DNA of 64,000 nucleotides from Cladopsammia gracilis. Taxonomy: Eukaryota; Cnidaria; Anthozoa; Scleractinia; Dendrophylliidae. The notes under the pieces are model-generated. The model was not told the origin of the DNA and did no database searches. It was given only the letters and a program-made list of their open reading frames with translations. The stretch lies in NCBI GenBank assembly GCA_022457155.1, contig JAJGOT010000413.1, positions 230,001 through 294,000 of the forward strand. The letters are read 5' to 3'. Each line of letters starts with the position of its first letter. Within the stretch, counting starts at the first letter, position 1. A program made the position numbers and the translations under genes. Of the stretch, positions 24,401-36,400 are shown in pieces.

Positions 24401-27400
24401 AAGACCGAAAGAAAACTCTGACGTTCAACGTTGTAGAGGGTGATTATCAGCCAATCCTGTCACTCGACACAAGTATCGCTCTCGGAATAGTCACTCTGTC
24501 CGACTGTGACGTGTTATCACTCAAGATATCACCAAAATCTGACACGATACTCGAAGAATTCAAAGATGTGTTCGACGGATTAGGACAACTCCCAGGAGAG
24601 TACAAAATCATCACAGACAAGTCAGTGAAACCGAAAGTCCACCCACCAAGAAGAGTACCAGTCGCACTACGCCCTAAAATCAAAGAAAAGCTTGAGGAAT
24701 TAGTACAGCGAAAGGTCATCGCGCCTGTTACTGAACCTACGGAATGGGTTTCAAGTATGCCTGCGGTAGTTAAGCCAAATAAAATAAGAATCTGTTTAGA
24801 CCCGAGTGATCTGAACGAAGCCATTAAGTGCGAACATTATCAAATGCCCACGATTGAAGAGGTTGCTACTCGCCTTAACAAAGCTAAGAAGTTCACAGTG
24901 GTGGATGCAAAGGATGGTTTCTGGCAGAAGAAACTAGATCTGAAATCCAGCTACTTAACAACATTCAACACCCCCTTCGGGCGCTACCGATGGCTACGCA
25001 TGCCCTTTGGCATAAGCTCAGCTCCAGAAGTATGGCAAAGAACCATGCACGAATTCGTAGAGGGTCTTAAAGGCGTAGAAGTAATTGCTGACGACTTCAT
25101 CATTGCTGGATTTGGCGACTCAGAAGAAGAAGCCAACAAGAGTCTAGAGCAAAACGAACGTTCATTCTTCACCAGATGCAGAGAATGGAACCTGAAGCTG
25201 AACAAAGATAAAGTCAAAAGAGGTCAGACAGCCGTATCCTTCATGGGACACCTGCTTACACCAGAGGGACTCAAACCAGACCCTGCAAAGATAGAAGCTA
25301 TCACAGCCGTGTCTGAGCCTAAAGATGCAACAGAACTCAAGCGTTTTTTAGGCATGGTGAACTATCTGGCTAAGTTTATGCCGCATCTGAGCGAAATGAC
25401 AGAGCCCTTGCGCAGACTAGAAGATAAAGACGCCGAGTGGCAGTGGCTAAAACAGCACAGCATCGCGTTCAACACAGTAAAGAAGTACCTGACAGAGTCC
25501 CCAGTGCTCAAGTACTACAACGTGAATGAAGAAGTCACAATCCAGTGTGACGCATCTGAAACAGGTCTGGGAGCTGTCCTCATGCAGAATGGCCAGCCAG
25601 TGTGTTATGCCTCAAGAGCTCTCACCGACACAGAAACCAGATACGCCCAGATTGAGAAACAGCTTCTTGCCATCGTATGGTCGTGTCACAAGTTCGACCA
25701 GTACATATATGGTCGTGACATCGTACATGTCGAATCTGACCATGAGCCGCTACAAGCAGTTTTCAAGAAGCCTATACATGCGTCACCCAAGAGACTACAG
25801 AGAATGCGAATGGCGTTACAAAACTATTCTCTGGACATTCAATACAAGAAAGGCCGTCTAATGTTCATTGCAGATGCGCTGAGCCGTGCCTACAGGCTTA
25901 CAACTGATGACGCTCAACATGATAGCAGTGAAGTACGTGCCTTACGAGAAGTGAATCACGAAGATGGACTTTCTGTATCGCCCAAAAGACTGCAAGAATT
26001 CAAAACCGTCACCGCCGATGACTCAGAAATGCAGCTACTTATTGGTGTGATACACAAAGGGTGGCCACTATGTCAAAAGGACTGCCCTGCCAAGCTAGTA
26101 CCATACTACGATAGCCGAAGTGAGCTAGTTGAAGATGATGGACTGGTTTATCGTGGTGAACACCTGGTTGTTCCTCAATCGCTGCGAGCAGACATGCTCA
26201 AAGAAATTCACCGGTCACACATAGGAATTGGTGGATGCCTAAGAGGAGCCAGAGAGTTACTATACTGGCCTAGAATCAACGCGGAAGTGAAAGATTTCGT
26301 TTCCAAGTGCAGCGTTTGTCAGACATACCAGCCAGAACATTGCCGAGAAAAACTCCAACCACATGAAATGCCAAGCCGCCCATGGTCCAAAGTTGGCGCT
26401 GACATATTTGAGCTTGGACATCAGCACTTCCTGATAATGATCGACTACTGGTCAAGTTATTTCGAGGTACAGGAGCTGAAACGGATCACTTCAGCGAGCG
26501 TGATAACCGCCTTTAAAGTCCAGTTTGCCAGACATGGTATCCCTGAAGTCCTGATCACAGACAACGGGACACAATTCAGTTCGTCTGAATTCGCAAAATT
26601 TGCCGAGACGTGGAGATTTGAACACAAGACCTCAAGCCCACGTCATCCCCAGTCCAACGGAAAAGCAGAGAACGCCGTTAAAGTTTGCAAAGCGCTCTTA
26701 AAGAAAGCCCGAGCAGACAACAAGGATCCACTGCTAGCCTTTTTAGACTGGAGAAACACGCCAACAGAGGGTCTAGGAACCTCGCCGGTCCAACGTCTAA
26801 TGGGCAGACGAACAAGAACACTGCTGCCGACACATACCAAACTGCTGCAACCAACACTGGACAACCAGACTGGCGAAAAGTTGGCACAACGTAAACAGAT
26901 CCAAGAACAGCAGTATAACAAGAAAAGTCAACCGCTCCCCCCACTACAGCCAGGGAAAGCGATCCGAATGAAACTCCCTGGTGACTCCAAATGGTCTCTC
27001 GGACGTTGTGTTAAGGTCCTCCGCAACCGTTCGTACGAAGTGGAAGTTGCAGGTCGCCTTTACCGTCGCAACAGGCGTCAACTGAGAACGACGGCCGAGC
27101 CAACTCCACCACCTACACTAGAAGAAGATCTTCCGCACAACCACAGTGCAAAATCTCCCAGCGCCGGTCAAGAAACATCAACCATCGATGATCAAGAACA
27201 TCACGCAACCGTGACTCCTCAACAGCCAATGATTCAACCCCGGCGGTCAACTCGTTTGAAGATACCGCCAGTTTGGCATAAGGATTACGTCATGAAATCA
27301 TAAGGAAAAGGAGATGTGACGATACTCGACACCGTGACATTGTCAGACATTGTTTACAATGAACAATAATAAGTTGCGTGATCTAGTGTACCGTGTAATA

Positions 27401-30400
27401 TTAGTAGTGTAATCGAATCCCGTGATTATGTACATATCTTGCGTGAATAATACTTTTATTGATTTGCCATGTAATTCGGACAAGCATTGATTAAACACAG
27501 TTGATTAGAACACGCGTCTCGTTCTCTCTTCGTTGTCGACGTTTTAGCAACAAAACGTTACAATAAACAAATAAAATACAAAAAACCTCTAACCACTAGA
27601 CCTTCACCTCTACTTATCATGACATTTTATTAACTGCATTACCATAAAAAAGTAACATACATGTAGATACCAAATGGTGGATGAAACTAGTATACTACAA
27701 TGCACGATAATTTAGAATTACAGAAACACCACTAAAAAAAATGTTTTTATTGCCCAAAACCACAACCACAGTTGCAGGTAATATTCACTTCTCAACCTCT
27801 GAACAGAAAGTGGCCAAAAGTTAGGGCTAGCTGCAAAATGGGTCAATCATATTGTTATCATTCTCTTTAGGACAACTAGAAGCTGGAGTGAATGATTGTG
27901 TTACTATTTCTTTTAGGATCAGTTGATACAGTTCATGAGACTCCAGGTTTGTGCCCACCACCCATTAGGAGCTCACGAAGATGAACAGGGCAGTTGGAGT
28001 AGTAGCATCAATCATTGGAAGGTTTGTTGTTGTGGCACCTGTTATAAATTTATTATTGCCATCTAGTTTTGAAAAGCATAGAAGTAAGATTGGGTATGCA
28101 GACATCTTAGTGGGACCAGCGGACCTCGACAGAACTGGTGTAGTGAAGCACCAGATAATCACTGGCAGCAACCTTCTGATAAAGCAAGTGTCAAGATGGG
28201 TACTCATGCTGGAGGTTGCATGCCAGCATGTAGAAGAGATGTTACAGAATGAGGTAGTGCATCCATCTACCAGTGCCATGGGCTTCGCCAGTGGTTATGG
28301 CAAGGAAGAAATAATGGTACAAGGAACCATTTCTGTGTGGACTACTGTAAGCTCAATAACATGACCTTGACCTTGTAGGATGCTACCCAATACTGCACAT
28401 AGATGATGTCCTAGATGCCTTGGCAGTTTCTTGATTGTTTGCAACCTTGGATCTGGCAAGTGATTACTGGCAGGTAGAGATCAATGCCGTTGACTGCGAA
28501 AATACATTGTTTGCAACTTGACATGACGTCTTTGAATTCCAGGTTATTCTGGTCTCTGCAATGTGCCCGGTACATTACAGAGACTAATGAGATTCGTTTT
28601 AGTGAACCAATAGTGGCAGGCATGTCTCATCTACCTGAATGATTGTTTTAGGATGGAGCTTCCAATGGTTCCACCAGGCAGGCCTCAAGCTGAAACCTTC
28701 AAAGTGCTTCCTGCTGATAAAGCCAGTCATGTCATTTCCGCTGAAGGTGTGAGCACCAACCCCATGAAGATTAAAGCCAACAAGCAATGGCTGGTACTAT
28801 TGAAAGCAACTGAAGTGAGAAGCTTCCTGGGCTTAGCATCATACTACCACATGTTCATCAAGCATTTTGCAGAAATGGCCTCTGAAAAGTTGAAGTTTTC
28901 ATACACTGAAGGAAAACTGGTGACAGCTCCTGTGCTGGCCTTACTTTGATTTGATGCAGAGATCTTTGTGGACTGTGATGCAAGTGACTATGGGCTGGGG
29001 GCAGTCATTTACCAAGTGCAAGAAGGAAGATAAAAGGTGATCACATATGCCAGTCATGTGCTGGATGATTGTGAGCAGTGTTACAGCACAACTAAGACAG
29101 AGATTCTCGCTATGGTGTACACAATGAGGTATTTCTATCACTACTAGTTCTACTAGTACAGGGCCAGCAGCACAATGTGGACAATTGGTGCCATCAGTGT
29201 GAAAAGTGCTCCAGGGAAAAACCCTTCAGCAGCCAGGAAGAGCAACCCATTTGTGAGAATATGTCAGGACATTATGGGACCTTTGCCAACTACAGAGTCT
29301 GGTCACAACTACATCCTGGTTGTTGGGGACTACTTCTTAAGGTGAACAGAGGCATTTCCTGTTCTAAACCAAGAAGCAAAGACCATTGCAGAAAAACTGG
29401 TCAACAAAGTCGTTTCCAAGTACGGAGCACCGAGTGTTTGATCCAAACTGACCAGGGATGGACTTTTGAGGCACATCTCTTTAGAGAAATGTGTCATCTG
29501 ATCAACATAGGCAAGACCAGAATAGCATCATACCACCCAAGTGTGTGAATATGTTGATTACATGTTGTGTGTAAAGCTAGTCATAGAAAGCTAGTTCCTT
29601 CCAGTGCGTGGGTATCACTTCAGATAAAGCTATCTTAAATGCCTAGCTCCACAGGATTAAGTTGTTTACTAGATAGGAAACCTCATATTATTCTCTATAT
29701 ATTATTTAATCACTTATAGCTAGCCACCATCATGTATATATTAAGGTTACAGTGTACCTTCGGGGGTGTCTCCAGTATAACAGCTCTAGCGTCTTAAGAT
29801 TACACTTAATATACCTAAACCCAGATATCAAATTAAAGCTTATAGAGCTGGCTATCTAAATATGGAAACCATTTGGTAATAAAATGAATTGTCGAATTTT
29901 TTACGACGTCTAAATTCGAACGTCCGCATCAGCTTTAAGACGCTATAACTCAAAGCGATTATTATATTTTGCTAATTTGATTTGTTCTCCGGTTTTCGGA
30001 CACGAAGCGCTAAAAAAACGTGTCGGCGATTTCCCATATTCAATTGCAGTGAAAAGTTACAGAATATTTTCAAAAAGGGGAGAAAAAAATTGGAATGATC
30101 GCACGGAAATGGCTCTTGACGAAAAAGTTTTCGGAATTAAGAAATTCGCCGACACGTTTTTGTTGATTATATTTTAGCCTAGCTTCTGTCCAAATTTAAG
30201 GAAAATCGAACAAATTCCCTTTGAGTTGTAGCTCTTTAAAGTGTCCCCAACAAGCGAAAAATTAACTTTGAGAAAACGGCGCTTAAAAAAAATATCGCGT
30301 AATAAACAAACTCCGCCCACAAAAGTTATACCGTCATTTCTTCGTCAATTTTCACTATTTTTCGATAACTTTTTTTTTGGATGAAAGTTCATTCTGTAAA

Positions 30401-33400
30401 CTTTATTTTAACGCCAAAAAAAATTTTTCAATAAATTTTCGATCTGAAGGTACACTGTAACCTTAATGACGTTGATTTAGCAATAAAGTAGAATGGAGTT
30501 TGATCATACACAAGTTGAATTGTGTCCAGTCTGACTCCATGCTGTTGCTGGAAGCCAACCAAAGCCTAGCAAGGAGCTTAAACTCATTAACAGTTCATTA
30601 TGATAACACAAAGGAAATCAATCACTACCGTGAAGTAGGTTTGGATACCCAGTCTTAATTTGCACAGATTTGGCAATTTTATTCTTTTGTTTTCTCTGCA
30701 TTTAATTTTTAAGTTTGAGAAGCCATATCAAACACTCGAAAGGGTGTTTCATCAGGTATCCAAACACCTTGAAGTGGGTTAAAAACAAAATATTGGCTGT
30801 GCCTCGTTTTACAACCCACTTCTCAGTGTTTGGATATGCTGATAAAACATTCTTCCTCGTGTTTGATGCATTACATACAAGGATGCAATAATACAACAGA
30901 ACAAATCTGTTCTCTGAGGCAACAATGCATAACCTTTTGAATGGTATCATGATTGTAACATATTTAAGTGCATGATCATTACCATTATAATAAACTAACT
31001 GAGTTAAAATTAAAAATAACCAAGACAATTTCTTTTAATGAACTCATTTTATTTTATTAGAAGTGCCTCCAAAGATTGTATGATGCAATTCTTGCTGATA
31101 TCGATCAGTTAAAGAACAAGGTCGTGCGAACATCCAGGTAAGGGTCTTTTATCGAGAAACATTGCTAGCAGGACATTAACTGTTGGTTTATGGACTTTGG
31201 TTTTGGGTCAAAGACCATGCAACTAAATAATATAAACATCTGGTGTTTTTTTTGTATAATGACCACTGCTTTCATGGAATATGTTGATTAAGAGTTGAAT
31301 GAAGCCAACATGTGTGGTATAATTATGTTGTATTCAGGCTTTCGTGTCAGTTGAATCATTCATCTGTTACTTGCTCACACATTGAGAATTTAAAATAAAT
31401 GTTTATTGAAACCCATGGCTAGCCCTGGAAATGGCATTTCATAAAGTCAAATTCCCATTCGCTTTCCACTGGGAGCATATCTTTGAACTCCCTAAGATGG
31501 TTACCTGTTTGTACATGTACATGTACTTGAATCATGCACTGCAACAGGGTTCCCCATTCATGGAAAGTCTTGGAACTTGAAAATTGCATTCCAGGCCTGG
31601 AAAAGTCATGGAATTTAGAAAACTGTGTTTTGGTCGTGGAAAAGTCTTGGAATTTTAATATTTTGAAATTAAACCTGTTTTTAGCTGGTGGTTTAAAAAA
31701 GAAAGAAATCTAGGAAACTTCGTATCAAGCGTCAAAAGGTGTGGCTCCTGGGGCCAATTTTGAGGTCATGGAATTTCATTAAAAGTAATGGAAAAGTCAA
31801 GCAGTCATAGTTTCTGTGTAAACCCTGTGTCATCAAACATCAAGTTCAGTACTACCGATATTCAGAAACCCGACTAAACACCTGTGGTAAACATTATGCA
31901 ACAAATTATGCATCACATGAGTGCACATGAACAAGTTTTTAAAACGTTTTGTTGATATATGATGAAATTCTATGTGGTTTAATCAGTGCTGGTCTGTTTT
32001 TTTCTTTTTCCTTACCACAGCACAAAACTGGATCCTGGACTTTCCTCTCAATTCATTGATTTAGCAGTGGATGTTTTCCACCAGGTATTATACATGTATA
32101 GTTAATTTTATTAATCAAAGGGCTATGTTTGTTTCTATTTTGTGAATTAGCTGAGAAATAGGTAGTCTGATCTATACAGCCATTATTAAGCTGGTCACAC
32201 TGGGCTGTTAATCCTTTAACTCGTAAGAGTACCAAAAATCAAAATTCAAGAAAAAAATCAAAATTTCATTTAACAAAATAATGAAAAATAAATAGTACCA
32301 TGCAAAAGTACTTGAATGGTCACACCATAGGATTTTGTTGACAGACTCTATAATTGACTCCATCAGAGTGTAAGGGTTGTAATGGCTATATAGTGGACTA
32401 ATGAAGACAAATGGAAAATGTTATCTTTGCACCAACATACTTGTGTCAAGGTTTACACTTGGTAATCTTTTGAGACATGCAAGGATGTCTTATGTTCATC
32501 TACGTCATGAAATATGATAAGTATCTTGTAAACCATGTGCAAATGCATTTCAGGTGTTCTGGTTACGAACAACATATCACTCTGTCACCAGCAACCAAGA
32601 TGCTGCTGAACCAGGTTTGAATTTGTTTTACTGTATGTGGCAGCCTGGCATCATGATTGATGGTTGTGGATAATCATTGATTGTTTTGGCCCATAAATAG
32701 ATAGACACCCAGGGATGTAGCTAAGATATCCAACAGGTGGAATTTTGTTCATCACGGGTGAAAAATTTTGTTAAAAAAAGAGAAAGAGTTAAGCAGACAG
32801 TTTTCCAGGCAAAAAAAAAAAACAAAAAAAAAAACAAGAAAACTCAGTCTTCAGGTGGTTATTTTTTCCTCCTTCTGCCTATTATTTACATCCCTGACAC
32901 CTTTTTTTACCATGGTGATCACTTCAGTATATAAACTGCTATCAATGGGAGCCCTAATATAAAATTTTACAAAAAACAACGTGTACTGTATGTAGTAAAA
33001 ATATAGTAATATATAGTAGTAATACATGTTCCTAGATGTTCCTAGTTAGTGTCTGCTTTGTAATGTGCATTTAAGTTTTGTATTATGTTTTCTTTATACG
33101 GGGTGTAGTTAATTTGAGGTGGTGTGGGGAGTAGAGGTTTAGTGAGACAGGGCAAATGTCATGATGTGTCAAATAAGTTAAGATACTCGGACCAAAATTG
33201 ACCAATCACTGACTTCAGTCTCAACAGCCAATAACATGGTAGCCAAACTGACCAATGTCAGCAACAGCCAGTCGTTAATTCCATCAACTGATTGTTAACA
33301 ATTCTTATGACTATGAACTTCAAGATGACTTCCCATCAAATTGTGGAAATGTCAGTCATTGGCTTTTCATAACTCACAAGGGGTGACAACTCTAAGAAAC

Positions 33401-36400
33401 GCTGTTTGAGCAATATTATGTGAAAATGAAAGTCGTCCTGAAAATGTGGAATATCTTCTCAATTTTTTAACAGACTGGCCTTCATAGAGTTGTCACGCAC
33501 CCGACAGACTATCGATACTCCTGGGTTTAAACCGTTAACAGTAAAATAAGTATTGAGATTTAGGTCCTGTGTTAATTTAATCTGTAACAAGATATTCAAG
33601 AACAAGATATTCAAGAACAAGATATTCAAGAACAACACTTAAATGATTAACTGTGCATGTTTTGCCTGCTTAAAGGAGCTAAACGGCAAAAAATTGAGCC
33701 TGGTTGGCAGTTTTCGAGAGACACATTGGAGAGCAATTGTGATAATTTGGTGTTACTGTCATGGTAAGTTGATTAAAAAGTTGTTGAAATATGCGAAGCG
33801 TGGAACACGTTATAGCAGACAGAGACAGATATGCAAATTTTCACTTATTCCTTCCTTTCTTCCTCCCTCCCTCCTTCCCCTACCTCCCTCCCTCCCTGCC
33901 TTCACTCCTTCCTTCCTTCCCTCCCCCCCTCCCTCCCTCCCCCCCTCCCTCCCCCCCTCCCTCCCCCCCTCCCTCCCCCCCTCCCTCCCTCCCTCCCTCC
34001 TTCCTTCCTTCCTTCCTTCCTTCCTCCCTCCCTTCCTTGCTTGCTTCCTTCATTCCTTCATTCCTTCCTTCCTTCCCTCCCTTCTTCCTTCCTTCCATCT
34101 GTTGGCTGTTGGTAATTCTGCTGACCAGTGCCTACCAGTGCTGACCTATTCAAAATGCGATAGGTAATGGTGGGCTGCCTTACCCATGGAGATGGCGGTC
34201 AAGTGTGGGAAGGGTGGGGTGGGTTGGGGTTTGGGTGGTATGGTGGAGAAAAATGCTTAGGAAGGAGGAGGTTCCAAAGAAGGGTACAAATGTATGAAAT
34301 GGTACTTTCTTTTGTTTTTGTAGGCTACAGATCCTAGCTTCCTTATTTTCTAAGCATTCTTCAAGTATCCCTGCAACTGAGTTTCTTCCATTCTTCTCAA
34401 TGTTACATCAGTTACAAACCAAACATAAAAGGTAATTACTCCATTGCTAATTGTTGACAAATAAAAAACCTAGTAATAATTAGGTCGAAACTGAAAGGTT
34501 TAATGGCTGTGTGGCACTTAACTGAACACATGAATCAAAATGACTTAAATAAAAGTGCCAAAATTTATACAAAAGCCTGAAGTTAGAATCAAACAAACAC
34601 TGCTTAATATATTTAAAACACTCTCAGGCGACCCTGAAACACTCTCAGGCGACCCTGCAACCATGGCAATTTTTCCTCAGCTCAATGGTTACTTGTTGCC
34701 AAGATCAAAACCCGCAAGACCTCTTGGTCTAGACCATTGCCAAAATTCATGCCATTCTAACTGGAAGGGGGAATAATTATAAATATGAAGTCTGTTTCTG
34801 TTTTGTTTCACTTAATTCGATGAGGTAAACTGAATTGGGTGGAAAATAAATAATTTTCATTGACCAGTACTATCACTGCAATGAGGTCATCTGTAAGTGC
34901 CAATGTAAGAACTGATGGAAAGAAGGTACAGTTATAGTAAGCAAACGTGGTACACACAGATTGGAACAAAGTAGTGTTTATTTTAACATTATTGTTGCAT
35001 GATATTTAGGCATGTCTTCTTCTAAAGAACACCTTTTTTGTATTTCTTTTCCAGGCATGAGACAATTCTGGCTGTGTTAAGATGTACTGAAGCTCTAGTG
35101 CAGTGTTTTTCAAAAAGAAAAATGGAGCTAGACAGTCTTGTTATTGACTCCACTAAACCAGTCCTAAAGCAGATTTGGGTATCTACATTACACATCATTG
35201 GAATCAAACATCTTACTGACGATGGTTTTTCTCTCCTTACTACTTTAATGAAGGTATTCAAATAGTAATCAATAAATCAATGATCATAATGCCTGAATAA
35301 TGTCTTTAGCAAAAAGCTTGATTGTTAAGAGAGTTCAAAACATTTTTATGTTTAAAGTGCATAACAAATAATCCCCAGTAATGTTTTGGTCTTGTTCCCT
35401 AACTCATCTACCAGTTACTATTTGAAAAACACTGGCTTTCATATGTCTTAAGTACGAACTGTTAGCTTTGCTAAACGATAGACATTTTGGATCGCTTTTT
35501 TGGTCAAAACTGCAAATTAAAGTTAGTCCATTAGATTGCATAAATTGCATAAGTAACTTGAATGATCACTTCTTCATTAAAGAACTTCTTCCACATGGAC
35601 ACTTGCCCAATACCTTTCAGAGGGTGATAGAGCTCCTTCCATTTGGATGTTGGACTGCCATACAACCAGTCAGGGGTTAAGGATAAATTAAAGTTTCTTC
35701 TATATGTGGATGATGTTTTTCTGCCCCAGAACGTTTCAGTGGTTGACAGTACTTCCATGTGGTTGACACTTGACATCACTTCTTTCAACAGGAGCATGTT
35801 CAGCCAGATCCAGATATTGCTGGCGTTATTTTTGGCAGTGGGGTTCCATCAAGGTAAATATTATTAATATTGTATTGGTCTCTGATAAGGTTAAGTACAG
35901 CAGCACTTTATATCATCATATGTGTACTGTCCTTTGGGGACGTGATATGTGAACTTTGTGTCTGGTGTTAATGAGAAACAATACATAACAAAGTGATGCT
36001 AAATAGTACAGTGTTGTACTAAAACAGTTTGTAACCATGCGGCCAACCTTGTTTCTTTTCTTTAAGGATCTGTTTGGAATTTTTAGCCACATATTTACGG
36101 TTCCATCCTTTACCCGAAAACTTCCAGCCCATGTCATCTGTAGGATTCACTGCGTTAAGTAAAGGTTGTTATCCTTTGCGACGTCAGCTTTTTAACTGGA
36201 TGCTGCCTGTGGATGAGGGAGGTGATGGCACTAATGATGTTTTAGCACTCTGGACTGCTAAATCGTCAAGCAGGTACTTTTTTTATTCAATTATGCAGTA
36301 CATCACATAAACGGAGGTAATTAGGAAATTAAGATAATAATTAGTAAATTATGTAATTTAAAAAAGGAGCTAAATAAATGAAAACAAATGGATTTAACAG

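Larger units (their letters stand above)
22992..27562 (+). mobile_element. Full-length Ty3/gypsy LTR retrotransposon in ATM intron 6
   Basis: Two 248-bp LTRs (22992-23239 and 27315-27562) begin TG and end CA. They are flanked by a perfect 5-bp duplication, ATAAA (22987-22991 and 27563-27567). I count only a few differences between the LTRs (near 23085 and near 23109-23113 with their partners), so the insertion is recent. Between them lie a primer-binding-site-like sequence, one uninterrupted Gag-Pol frame and a polypurine tract. The domain order protease, reverse transcriptase, RNase H, integrase is Ty3/gypsy. No envelope gene is present. It is in the same orientation as ATM. Confidence 0.95.

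Noticed and set aside
33643..34167. Long proline/serine/leucine-rich open frames in three plus frames and a glycine/glutamate-rich minus frame
   Set aside because: They are by-products of the CCTT/CCCT simple repeat. The real coding part here is only ATM exon 11 (33676-33763), in another frame.
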